DNA of 64,000 nucleotides from Lewinella sp. JB7. Lineage in GTDB: Bacteria > Bacteroidota > Bacteroidia > Chitinophagales > Saprospiraceae. Of this stretch, positions 45,428 through 53,461 are shown one piece after another. A program made the translations under genes and the position numbers. The notes under the pieces were generated by a model. The model searched no databases. It saw only the letters and a list, made by a program, of their open reading frames with translations, and was not told the DNA's origin. Numbering within the stretch: position 1 is the first letter of the stretch; every line of letters starts with the position of its first letter. The DNA is taken from NCBI RefSeq assembly GCF_024297185.1, contig NZ_JANCTD010000006.1, positions 62,001 to 126,000 on the forward strand, in the 5' to 3' direction.

Positions 45428-45444
45428 GGCGGGAACGCAGGAGC
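45428..45444 (+). repeat. 17-base dispersed motif, copy 5
   Basis: Reads GGCGGGAACGCAGGAGC, two bases different from copies 1 and 3. It is intergenic, between the susC promoter region and the tandem repeat array. Confidence 0.45.
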
Positions 45445-45541
45445 CGGGCAAATTCATCTCAGCATTGGGTAACGGTTGATTCACCCGGTAGCCGATGGAC
45501 TTTTATCCATTGCGCTATTGTTTGATACGGAGCGACGTTAG

Positions 45542-45733
45542 CACGTCAACGGCTGAAGCCATCGCTACACGTCAACGGCTAAAGCCATCGCTACACGGTC
45601 AACGGCCGAAGCCGTCGCTGCACGGTCAACGGCTGAAGCCATCGCTACACGTCAACGGCTGAAGCCATCGCTGCACGTGCCAACAGCTGAAGCCGTCGCT
45701 GCACAAAACGCCAACGGCTGAGGCCGTCGCTAC
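45542..45733. repeat. Tandem array of about seven hairpin-forming repeats
   Basis: Seven units of roughly 26-30 bases, each containing GTCAACGGCTGAAGCC followed by RTCGCTRCAC. Each unit can form a hairpin from ACGGCT-GA-AGCCGT or a close variant. Units differ by single substitutions, and the two nearest mfd are the most diverged. The last unit supplies the stop codon of mfd on the minus strand. There are no unique spacers between units. Confidence 0.8.
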
Positions 45734-48700
45734 ATGGCCTTTTCCAATTTCCGCTCTTCCTTGACTTCCTCCACGCGCTTGGCGAGAGCGGCGAGCACAT
45801 CCTGGGCGGCGGTCAGGTTGAAGACCCGCTCCTTGATGAGGCTCAGGCGGCGGGGCGTCTGTTTGAGCTGTAACCCTCGCAGTTTACCCTCCGTAGCGAT
45901 GATGCCGCTGAGGGCGCGGAAGATCTCGGAGTCGTAGTACAGCGACTGGGCATCCTCGACGAAGAAACACATCAGCTTGTCGTTCTTCAGCACTACCCGA
46001 TCGAAGCCCAGCTCCCGGCATAACCAGCGCAGGCGCAGGCCGTCGAAGAGTTCCTCCACCTGGGAGGGTAAGGGGCCGAAGCGATCGCGCAGTCCGTTGG
46101 CGTATGCTTCCAGCCGTTCCTCGTCCTCGATGTTGTCGAGGTCCTGGTACAGTCGCAGGCGTTCCTGGGTGGACTCCACGTAATCGGTTGGAATGTGCAT
46201 TTCGGTGTCCGTCTCGATGGTCACGTCGCGCACGAAGTCGCTGCCCTCCGTCATGGTGTCGGCGAATACGTCCCGGAATTCGCCCTGCTTAAGTTCCCGC
46301 ACGGCTTCTTCCAGGATACGCTGGTACGTTTCGTAGCCGATGTCGGCGATGAAGCCCGACTGCTCACCGCCCAACAAGTTACCGGCCCCGCGAATGTCGA
46401 GATCCTTCATGGCGATGTTGAAGCCGCTGCCGAGATCGCTGAACTCTTCCAGCGTGCGCAATCGCTTACGTGCGTCGGGGGTTAGGACGCTGAGCGCGGG
46501 AGCAATGAGATAACAGTAAGCTTTCTTGTTGGAGCGCCCTACCCGACCCCGGAGTTGGTGCAGGTCACTAAGGCCGAATTGGTGGGCGTTGTTGATAATG
46601 ATCGTGTTCGCGTTCGCGATGTCCAGCCCCGTTTCGATGATGTTGGTACACACCAGCACGTCGTACTTCCGGTCAATGAACTCGATGAGCGTCTCCTCCA
46701 GTTCTTTGGGATCCATTTGGCCGTGAGCCATGGCGAACTGCACGTCCGGACAGAGCCGCCGAAGCATTGTTACCATGTCGGTGAGGCTCTTAACGCGGTT
46801 ATGGACGAAGAAGACCTGTCCGCCCCGGTATACTTCCTGTTCGATGGCCTCCTTGATTACGTCCTCACTGAACTGCCGTACTTCCGTATGAATGGGCTGG
46901 CGGTTGGGCGGTGGCGTACGAATGACGGACAGGTCGCGGGCATTCATGAGACTGAACTGCATGGTGCGCGGGATCGGCGTGGCGGTCAGGGTCAGGGTAT
47001 CGACGTTGACCTGCATGGCCCGCAGTTTTTCCTTGGCCTTGACCCCGAATTTCTGTTCCTCATCGATGATGAGCAAGCCCAGATCCTTGAACTCCGACCG
47101 TTTTGACAGGATGGCGTGGGTGCCGATGAGTATGTCGAGCTTGCCTTCCTTAACCTGCTTGAAGATGGCCGTCTTTTCCTTCGCGCTCCGGAAGCGATTG
47201 ATGTAATCGACCGTGACGCCGAATTCCCCGAGGCGTTCCTTGAAGGTGCGGAAGTGCTGCAGCGCCAGGATAGTGGTCGGCACCAGTACGGCCACTTGTT
47301 TGTTATCGGCCGCAGCCTTGAAGGCGGCCCGCAGGGCGATCTCCGTTTTGCCGAAGCCGACGTCGCCGCAGATGAGGCGGTCCATCGGGTGGGGCTTCAT
47401 CATGTCGCCCTTCACGTCGTTGGTGGCCTTGAGCTGATCCGGGGTGTCCTCGTAGATGAAGCTGGCTTCGAGCTCGTTCTGCAGGTAACCGTCGGGGGGG
47501 AAGGCGTGTCCGGGACTGGCCTGTCGCTTGGCGTAGAGCTTGATGAGCTCGCCGGCCATGTCCTTCATCTTCTTCTTGGTCCGCGACTTCAGGTTCTTCC
47601 AGTGGTCGCCGCCGATCTTGTCGAGACGCGGGAGCTGTCCGTCCTTGCCGCTGTACTTCGACAGCTTGTGGAGGGAGTTGATGCCGACGTACAGAATGTC
47701 GTTGTTCTTATAGACCAGGCGCACCGATTCCTGCACCTTCTTATTGATCTCCAGCTTTTCGAGACCGGAGAATCGCCCCACGCCGTGGTCGATGTGCACC
47801 ACCAGGTCGCCCGGTGTAAGGTCGCGCAGCAGGCGCAGGTTGAGGGCCTGGTCGCGGGTGAATCCCCGCCGCAGTTTATAGCGGTGAAAGCGTTCGAATA
47901 TCTGGTGGTCCGTATAGCAGGCCGCCTCCAGCTCGGAGTCGATAAAGCCGGCGTGAATGGAGACGGGGACCGGCTCGAAGCGTACTTCGGCGTTAAGGTC
48001 GTTGAAGATCGAGTAAAAGCGCTCGATCTGCTTGGCGTTGTCGGTAAAGATGTAGTTCGTGAGCCCCGAGGAAGTATTCTCCAGCAGATTGCGGATCAGC
48101 AGCTCGAAATTCTTGTTGAAACTCGGCTGGGGTTTGGAGCGGCAGTCGATGGTCTCGTCGATCCCGACCGGCTGCTTGTAGTCGCTGAAAAAGACGATCG
48201 GTTTACCGGCCACGTCCTCCAGCACTTCGCCGGGCCGAATGAAGGCGCGGTCGTCAAACAGTTGCTTGAGCTCTTCGTCGTCGACCAGCGTCAGGTTTTT
48301 GCCGAACGCTTCGGCCTTGGTGTAAGCTTCCCCGAGACGATCCAGCAAGAGTTGGAAATCCTTCAACCAGATCGTGGTATCCTCCGGTAGTACGTTGAAG
48401 ATGCTGGTCTTCTCGTTGCGGTCGAACTTGGTATTGATGTTCGGGACGATGCTTACGTAGGACACCTTTTCCACCGACAGTTGATTCATCGGATCGAAGG
48501 TGCGGATGCTTTCCACTTCATCGTCAAACAGCTCGATCCGGTAGGGGTACTCGTTGCCGTAGCTGAAGATGTCGATGATGCCGCCCCGGATGCTGAACTG
48601 CCCGGGTTCGTACACGAATTCCTCCCGCTTAAAGCCGTACTCCACCAAGACCTCGATGATGGTATCGACGTCGATATCTTCCCCTTGCTGTATTTCGATA

Positions 48701-49137
48701 CGGCTCTTGGTCAGTACGGCCGGAGCCACGACTTGCTCGAACAGGGCCTCGGGATAGGTGACGACAATCTCCCCCTTCGACTGGCTATGCGTCAGGTAGT
48801 TGATCGTCTCCGTACGCATCAGTACGTTGGTCGGATCCAGCACTTCGAAGTAGAGCGGACGGCGGAAGCTATCGGGCAGCAGCCGCACCTGTTTTTTGGG
48901 CAACAGTGCCGCGATGGAGTTCTGGATGTAAGCGGCTTCCTCCTTATCGGTCGCGACGACCAGGTAATGTCCGCCGGCCTTACGGTAACTCGCCGCGATC
49001 AGGAAGCTTTCGAGTGCTCCGGCGAGTCCGCGCAACTGGATGCGCGGCGCTTCCTTTCCGGACTTGGTTAACTGGATAATCTTCGCAACACGCGCACTCT
49101 CGGCGTAACGCTGCAGCAATTGCTCGGCAGGATTCAA
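45730..49137 (-). CDS. mfd: Transcription-repair coupling factor
   Basis: DNA translocase of 1,135 residues that removes RNA polymerase stalled at damage and recruits UvrA. The N-terminal part (~1-370) has the UvrB-like homology region. The RNA polymerase interaction domain is seen in LTPGDLVVHIDHGVGRFSGLEKLEI. The helicase motor has Walker A in GDVGFGKTEIALRAA, the DEEQ box (LLIIDEEQKFGVK), TATPIPRTMQ and QLRGRVGRSNKKAYCY. The C-terminal TRCF domain follows. Length and domain order are normal. The last codon and stop lie in the tandem repeat array, so the C-terminus may have been altered by repeat insertion without damage to known domains. Confidence 0.95.
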   Translation of the reverse strand: MNPAEQLLQRYAESARVAKIIQLTKSGKEAPRIQLRGLAGALESFLIAASYRKAGGHYLVVATDKEEAAYIQNSIAALLPKKQVRLLPDSFRRPLYFEVLDPTNVLMRTETINYLTHSQSKGEIVVTYPEALFEQVVAPAVLTKSRIEIQQGEDIDVDTIIEVLVEYGFKREEFVYEPGQFSIRGGIIDIFSYGNEYPYRIELFDDEVESIRTFDPMNQLSVEKVSYVSIVPNINTKFDRNEKTSIFNVLPEDTTIWLKDFQLLLDRLGEAYTKAEAFGKNLTLVDDEELKQLFDDRAFIRPGEVLEDVAGKPIVFFSDYKQPVGIDETIDCRSKPQPSFNKNFELLIRNLLENTSSGLTNYIFTDNAKQIERFYSIFNDLNAEVRFEPVPVSIHAGFIDSELEAACYTDHQIFERFHRYKLRRGFTRDQALNLRLLRDLTPGDLVVHIDHGVGRFSGLEKLEINKKVQESVRLVYKNNDILYVGINSLHKLSKYSGKDGQLPRLDKIGGDHWKNLKSRTKKKMKDMAGELIKLYAKRQASPGHAFPPDGYLQNELEASFIYEDTPDQLKATNDVKGDMMKPHPMDRLICGDVGFGKTEIALRAAFKAAADNKQVAVLVPTTILALQHFRTFKERLGEFGVTVDYINRFRSAKEKTAIFKQVKEGKLDILIGTHAILSKRSEFKDLGLLIIDEEQKFGVKAKEKLRAMQVNVDTLTLTATPIPRTMQFSLMNARDLSVIRTPPPNRQPIHTEVRQFSEDVIKEAIEQEVYRGGQVFFVHNRVKSLTDMVTMLRRLCPDVQFAMAHGQMDPKELEETLIEFIDRKYDVLVCTNIIETGLDIANANTIIINNAHQFGLSDLHQLRGRVGRSNKKAYCYLIAPALSVLTPDARKRLRTLEEFSDLGSGFNIAMKDLDIRGAGNLLGGEQSGFIADIGYETYQRILEEAVRELKQGEFRDVFADTMTEGSDFVRDVTIETDTEMHIPTDYVESTQERLRLYQDLDNIEDEERLEAYANGLRDRFGPLPSQVEELFDGLRLRWLCRELGFDRVVLKNDKLMCFFVEDAQSLYYDSEIFRALSGIIATEGKLRGLQLKQTPRRLSLIKERVFNLTAAQDVLAALAKRVEEVKEERKLEKAM

Positions 49138-49194
49138 AGGGGGGCGGGATTTTTAGTAGTAACCGCGGGGAGGGGGGGAGGGTTCTGGGGAATT

Positions 49195-49260
49195 GGGTAG
49201 TATGGTAGGTAGGTAAGAAGGTAGTATGGTAGGAGGTAGGTAGGTAGTATGGTAGTGTGG
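49195..49260. repeat. Low-complexity GGTA-rich tract
   Basis: Repeats of GGTAGTATGGTAGG and GGTAGGTA. A partly complementary, C/T/A-rich tract (TACTACCCTACCAT) lies at about 49344-49357 on the far side of the gldN terminator hairpin. It separates mfd and gldN. Confidence 0.6.
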
Positions 49261-49271
49261 TCGCAAAATGC

Positions 49272-49306
49272 TGGAGGCGTGAATGGGATTAACCATCACG
49301 CCTCCA
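49272..49306 (-). terminator. Intrinsic terminator downstream of gldN
   Basis: Strong hairpin: TGGAGGCGTGA (49272-49282) pairs with TCACGCCTCCA (49296-49306), and ATGG/CCAT lengthens the stem with one bulge. On the minus strand it is followed by a short T-run (CATTTTGC). It lies about 75 bases after the gldN stop. Confidence 0.6.
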
Positions 49307-49379
49307 AATAAGTCTGCCGTACTATAATACTACTGTAGTGTGTACTACCCTACCATTGTACTGTGTACTATCGTACTAA

Positions 49380-50288
49380 TTAGTAGCTCCAGAGATCCTG
49401 CTCGTAGTTGAAGATCTCCTGCTTGATGCGCTCGGAGTCGATGAGCTGCTCGCGGCCACTACGCTCGGGGCGATCGATACGCTGATCGAGCACGTTGCTG
49501 GCCTTGGTGATGTAGCTGTTGAAGAAGCGGTACTCGAAGACATCCTCCCAACTCCGGTTAGCGGCATCGTTGCCATAAGCGAAGGCACTTTCGTTAGCAA
49601 GGAGCTGACGGGCTTCGGGGTAGTAGACCCAGAACATGGGACGCTCGATGGTGCGGCCCGCATTTTCGGTGGTTTCCTGGATCATGGGAGCAATGCCGAG
49701 AATGCGCACCTTCATGGTGCTGCTTTCCTTGTCGAAGAACCACATTTCCTGAATGCGGTAGCGAAGGACGCTGGTAGGGTCGAAAATACGCTCCTCCAGT
49801 ACGATCTCCTCCTCGTAGGTTTCGGGATTGACCACGCGGACGGAGTCTACGCCGCCGGCCATGTTCTGCAGGGTCTTTTCGTCCATGAGCATGGAGAAGT
49901 TGTCGCCACCGATCGGATCGAAAACGCGGAGGTCACCACTCTGTGCCGCTTCGAGCAGAATAGAGATGAGGGGACGCTGCGGGTTGATGAACGGCAGATT
50001 GATTTTCTCCTTTACGTCGATGATGCGCCAGATGCGCCGCTTCCACATGATGTCGGCCTCCCGAAGGTGCTCGTAAGCCAGTACGCGACGTTCGCGCAGG
50101 GACCTGTTCTCGACGATGTCGTTGAGGGGGGGCACGAATTCACCGTCCTGCATCAGGGGGTTATCGTCCGCCACGCCGGGCAGCGTGAAGGTACTGGGCT
50201 GTTCTTCGGGGTTTCCGGTGGTCTGCGCCGATAAGTCGGCGGACACGACCAGGGAGAAGAGGAGCACTAGACTATATACTGCCTTCAT
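49380..50288 (-). CDS. gldN: Gliding motility/type IX secretion protein GldN (PorN)
   Basis: Periplasmic component of the type IX secretion system, 302 residues from ATG 50288. That start gives the signal peptide MKAVYSLVLLFSLVVSADLSAQ; ATG 50315 would add nine residues. The family is recognised from RRVLAYEHLREADIMWKRRIWRIIDVKEKINLPF, then FDPTSVLRYRIQEMWFFDKESS and PMFWVYYPEARQLL. GldN forms the periplasmic ring with GldK. It lies after gldM but is separated from it by a strong terminator hairpin. Confidence 0.93.
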   Translation of the reverse strand: MKAVYSLVLLFSLVVSADLSAQTTGNPEEQPSTFTLPGVADDNPLMQDGEFVPPLNDIVENRSLRERRVLAYEHLREADIMWKRRIWRIIDVKEKINLPFINPQRPLISILLEAAQSGDLRVFDPIGGDNFSMLMDEKTLQNMAGGVDSVRVVNPETYEEEIVLEERIFDPTSVLRYRIQEMWFFDKESSTMKVRILGIAPMIQETTENAGRTIERPMFWVYYPEARQLLANESAFAYGNDAANRSWEDVFEYRFFNSYITKASNVLDQRIDRPERSGREQLIDSERIKQEIFNYEQDLWSY

Positions 50289-50370
50289 GGAAAGTGGGAT
50301 GATGGGATGATTCATACAAACAGGGTAACAACGCGGTCGGCCGCCGCCGTGGTATGTAAAGAAACGAAAA

Positions 50371-50404
50371 CGGGCCTTCCGTAGCGGAAACTACGCAAGG
50401 CCCG
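50371..50404 (-). terminator. Intrinsic terminator or attenuator between gldM and gldN
   Basis: CGGGCCTT-C-CGTAG (50371-50384) pairs with CTACG-C-AAGGCCCG (50391-50404) across a 6-base loop, with one mismatch. On the minus strand it is followed by TTTTCGTTTCTTT, a good T-rich tail. It lies 33 bases after the gldM stop and upstream of gldN on the same strand, so some gldLM transcripts should end here. Confidence 0.75.
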
Positions 50405-50436
50405 TGATTGTTGGTCGGCCGGCCGCCAACGATCGG

Positions 50437-52101
50437 TTAGCGAATCGTGAAGGACATGGTACCCAGATCCCGCGCGGCGGCGTCTCCGGGGCACTTGGCC
50501 TTGATATTCTTGAAGGTATAGTTGTCGCCAGGCTTGGCACGACCGACGAGGGCGGCGGCCTGTCCACTGAATCCGCTACCGGCATTGGTCGCTACCAGGG
50601 CGTCCTCCCGGGCGGGAATGTAGAGGATGTTGAATCCGGCGATGTTACAGCGGGCGTCAAAGTCGAAGTTCTTCAGTTCGGCGAAGACTCCCTTCTGAGC
50701 GCGGAAGGTCGAGTTGGCAATGTCGCCCCCCTGCTGTCCGCCCATAGTCGGAACGGGATCGGGGATGGGCTTCACGCGGAAGGGGAAGGTACCGAGGGTC
50801 TGGCCATTGGCCGTTACGGTTACGTTGGTCGTACCGTTTCCGGTTGGGCGCACGCCCTTGACCACGTAGCTGTTACCCGATCCGGTACCGGTAATGGCGT
50901 CGCCGAAGCTGACGCGTACGTCGTTCGAGGCGACCCCGGCCGCGGCAACGGTGAGGGGGTTATCGACGCCCATGTAGAAGACGTTCATCTTGTCGGCGGA
51001 GACAGCCACCGAGCGGGTACCGATCTCGTAAGTAAAGGTGCCGTTCTCGCGGGTGACCTCCCCGGTGAGGGGGTTGGTGACCGCGACACTGGTTTGGATG
51101 GTCTTAGGTCCGGGCGATCCGCTGGCCGTCAGGCTGAAATCGGCCGTACCGTCGGGCTTAATGTTGAGGCGCTGTCCGTTCACCCGCAGGTCGATGTTCT
51201 CGGGCTGGAGCGAAGAAGAGTAGCTACCTACGGATACTACGGCGTTGAGTCGCTCGCCACCGATGACGTAGCTCTTGTCGGCCTGGAAGACGGGGAAGAA
51301 CTTATCGAAGACGATCTGCTTACCGCCGGCCATCTGCACGATGTCGTTCACGAGATTGGCTTCGGATACCTTGAGGTCGGACTGGATCTGCGACATCAGC
51401 GGCAGTACGGCAGCGAGGGGCATGTGACCGAACTTGTAGTCGGCCCAGCTTACTTTCTTATTGTTGGACGTACGCCAGGCTTCGTCATCAACCTTGAAGG
51501 GCATATTTACCGCGACGCTCTGAATACGGCTCTGGATCTCCTGTTGGTTAAGGTCGAGCGCTTCGCCGTGTTCGGTGAGCAGGTTGGAGTAAATATCGAT
51601 CAGGCGCTGGCGGGTATCCATAATGCGCTGTTTCAGGCGCTCGCCCTCACCCTTGCCTTCACCGATGTCTCCCTTAGGGCCCTGTACGAGGAGACGGGTG
51701 GTGACGTCCTTATTCTTTTTGCCCTTCGGGGCCACGACGCCGTGGCTTTCGGCGTAGTCACCGTCGTTCACTTCTCCGTCGTTGTTGCCGGACACGTCGA
51801 TCAAGGTGTCACGCAATCCGTTGACGTAGCTATTGAAAGATTGCACCTCCTGACGGATCGAGGTGATGGCGGGCTGCAGGACGCGAAACTTCGCCTTCGA
51901 CTTGTCTTCCAGCAGGTCGTTGAGGCTGGTGACGGTTTCGTTGATCTGCTCGTCGACGGTGGCGATACTGTTTTGGTTGCCCTTATCGAGGGTCTGGAAG
52001 GCATCCATCACCTCAGCGGAGACGTTGAGGGCCAGCAGTGCCATCAATACCAAGTACATGATATTGATCATCAACTGCCGGGGTTCCTTTGGAATTGACA
52101 T
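50437..52101 (-). CDS. gldM: Gliding motility/type IX secretion protein GldM (PorM)
   Basis: Inner-membrane-anchored motor component of the type IX secretion system, 554 residues. The conserved N-terminus (MSIPKEPRQLMINIMYLVLMALLALNVSAEVMDAF) contains the single membrane helix that enters the GldL ring. The rest is periplasmic, with the helical D1 region (~35-220) and Ig-like domains D2-D4. Together with GldL it turns proton flow into movement and drives secretion of proteins with C-terminal sorting domains. It starts 67 bases after gldL. Confidence 0.95.
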   Translation of the reverse strand: MSIPKEPRQLMINIMYLVLMALLALNVSAEVMDAFQTLDKGNQNSIATVDEQINETVTSLNDLLEDKSKAKFRVLQPAITSIRQEVQSFNSYVNGLRDTLIDVSGNNDGEVNDGDYAESHGVVAPKGKKNKDVTTRLLVQGPKGDIGEGKGEGERLKQRIMDTRQRLIDIYSNLLTEHGEALDLNQQEIQSRIQSVAVNMPFKVDDEAWRTSNNKKVSWADYKFGHMPLAAVLPLMSQIQSDLKVSEANLVNDIVQMAGGKQIVFDKFFPVFQADKSYVIGGERLNAVVSVGSYSSSLQPENIDLRVNGQRLNIKPDGTADFSLTASGSPGPKTIQTSVAVTNPLTGEVTRENGTFTYEIGTRSVAVSADKMNVFYMGVDNPLTVAAAGVASNDVRVSFGDAITGTGSGNSYVVKGVRPTGNGTTNVTVTANGQTLGTFPFRVKPIPDPVPTMGGQQGGDIANSTFRAQKGVFAELKNFDFDARCNIAGFNILYIPAREDALVATNAGSGFSGQAAALVGRAKPGDNYTFKNIKAKCPGDAAARDLGTMSFTIR

Positions 52102-52168
52102 ATTTACGTTGTTTGGGTCGCCGCGCGGGAGCGGCGGCCGTGGGGGGTGTTAGTTGTTGGGAGAAAGG

Positions 52169-52777
52169 CTATGCAGTGGGGGCACGCATGGCGCTGATCA
52201 TATTCCCGTACACGTTGTTGAGGGTGGTCAGGTTGCCGTTGAGCTGCTGCATGTTCTTCTTGTACACCTTGGTCTCGTCGGTGGTAGCGGCCAGGTCGGC
52301 CATGGCTTCGTTGAGCTTAGCGTAGAAGTTACCCATCTGTTTGATCTGGGCGGAGGTACCGCTGAAGTCGGCCTCCTGCAGTGCTTTAAGGCTGCTCATG
52401 CTCTTAGACATGGTCTGCAGTTCGACCAGCATACCGCCGAGTTGCTCTTCCACGACTTCGCCGTTGAGGGCGGCCACCTGGGGAGCGGCGCCGACCGTAC
52501 CGGTCGTAAGGGGAGCGACGTCACCGTCGTATTTGGTGAGGCCGGGATAGAGTTTGTCCCAGTAGTAATCGGGCTCGGGGCCGAGGATACCAATGAGAAG
52601 GAAGAGGAAGGCTTCGACACCCAGACCGATCGTCAGCAGATCGAAAGTGACGCCACCGATCGTCGGCATTTCCCACGATTGGATTTTGTAGAGCGCACCC
52701 AGCATAACAACGGCCGCACCGACGCCGATGATGAAGTTCTTGGCGTACTTAAAGGCGGGTGATTTAGTAATGGCCAT
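52169..52777 (-). CDS. gldL: Gliding motility/type IX secretion protein GldL (PorL)
   Basis: Inner-membrane motor protein of 202 residues. Two membrane helices (about 12-32 and 42-65: FIIGVGAAVVMLGALYKIQSW and LLTIGLGVEAFLFLLIGIL, the latter with the conserved Glu) are followed by a cytoplasmic helical part (MSKSMSSLKALQEADFSGTSAQ). It forms the stator-like ring around GldM. It is the first gene of this cluster. The upstream neighbour is msrA, not gldK, which usually leads this operon. Confidence 0.93.
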   Translation of the reverse strand: MAITKSPAFKYAKNFIIGVGAAVVMLGALYKIQSWEMPTIGGVTFDLLTIGLGVEAFLFLLIGILGPEPDYYWDKLYPGLTKYDGDVAPLTTGTVGAAPQVAALNGEVVEEQLGGMLVELQTMSKSMSSLKALQEADFSGTSAQIKQMGNFYAKLNEAMADLAATTDETKVYKKNMQQLNGNLTTLNNVYGNMISAMRAPTA

Positions 52778-52870
52778 AAGAGAGGAATGATTTGTAAGAC
52801 GTGTGTTGGAGAGCGGCGCAATGGACTATGTACGCACCGATTTGAATAACGCGGTTTTAACAGTACCAGC

Positions 52871-52888
52871 CTAAGCCTTATTGCTTAG
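52871..52888. promoter_or_regulatory. Inverted repeat upstream of gldL
   Basis: CTAAGC and GCTTAG are separated by six bases, about 95 bases before the gldL start, in an AT-richer gap after msrA. It could be an operator or part of the leader. No flanking promoter elements were clear. Confidence 0.25.
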
Positions 52889-52935
52889 ACGGACCGAAAA
52901 TGTGTATTTAGCCCCGCCGGCGACCGGCTGACGTG

Positions 52936-53439
52936 TCACCCACCCAACAGCTCCGGGTATTGTTCCCGCAGATGATTCAGTTTGGGTACGATGTACCGGC
53001 GGCAGAAGGGGCGTTCCGGATCGCTCCGAAAATAGTCCCGGTGCTCCGGCAGGGAGGGCTTAAAACTTTTGAACGGCAGCACCATCGTGCGCAGCGTTCG
53101 ATCCGTTTGCCCGGCTACGGCCGCCAGGAGCTGGCGGTAGTGGTCGGCTTCGCGGGCCCGAAAGTAGTAAACGGCCGACCGATACTTCCCGCGGAAAGCG
53201 TGATCCGACCAGGCGGCGTGCGTCTCCAGATGAACCGTGATCAACTTACCGGCGGTAATGCGGCCGGGATCGAAGTGGACGATCACCGCCTCGGACGGCG
53301 TATCGTAAGGTGAACGCGAAGCGATCCACCCCTGTTCCACCCGCACGACGCCGCGCAGGGACACGAAGACACCCTCCGTACACCAGTGGCAGCCACCCCC
53401 TAAACCGATCCGTTCAAGTGAAGACACTCCCGTAAACAC
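52936..53439 (-). CDS. msrA: Peptide methionine sulfoxide reductase MsrA-like
   Basis: Cytosolic repair enzyme of 167 residues. The catalytic motif reads GGGCHWCTE (Cys17, Cys20), where most MsrA proteins have GCFWC. The characteristic HFDPGRITAGKLITVHLETHAAW and YRSAVYYFRAREADHYRQLL segments follow. It reduces the S form of methionine sulfoxide in proteins using thioredoxin-type donors. The F-to-H change next to the catalytic cysteine is unusual but the rest of the fold is intact. Confidence 0.85.
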   Translation of the reverse strand: MFTGVSSLERIGLGGGCHWCTEGVFVSLRGVVRVEQGWIASRSPYDTPSEAVIVHFDPGRITAGKLITVHLETHAAWSDHAFRGKYRSAVYYFRAREADHYRQLLAAVAGQTDRTLRTMVLPFKSFKPSLPEHRDYFRSDPERPFCRRYIVPKLNHLREQYPELLGG

Positions 53440-53461
53440 TCCGGGCGGTCGAACGGATTAG

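Larger units (their letters stand above)
45258..45541. other. Intergenic region upstream of susC
   Basis: 284 bases without a gene. It holds the susC promoter element near 45322, an AT-richer stretch to about 45410, one copy of the dispersed 17-base motif (45428-45444), and then unassigned sequence running into the tandem repeat array. Confidence 0.45.

Noticed and set aside
45542..45733. CRISPR-like array
   Set aside because: Units are directly adjacent with no unique spacers of constant length, and no cas genes are present.
50404..52098. Long open frame of 564 codons on the plus strand
   Set aside because: It mirrors gldM on the opposite strand, with low-complexity Gly/Val/Glu composition and no family match.
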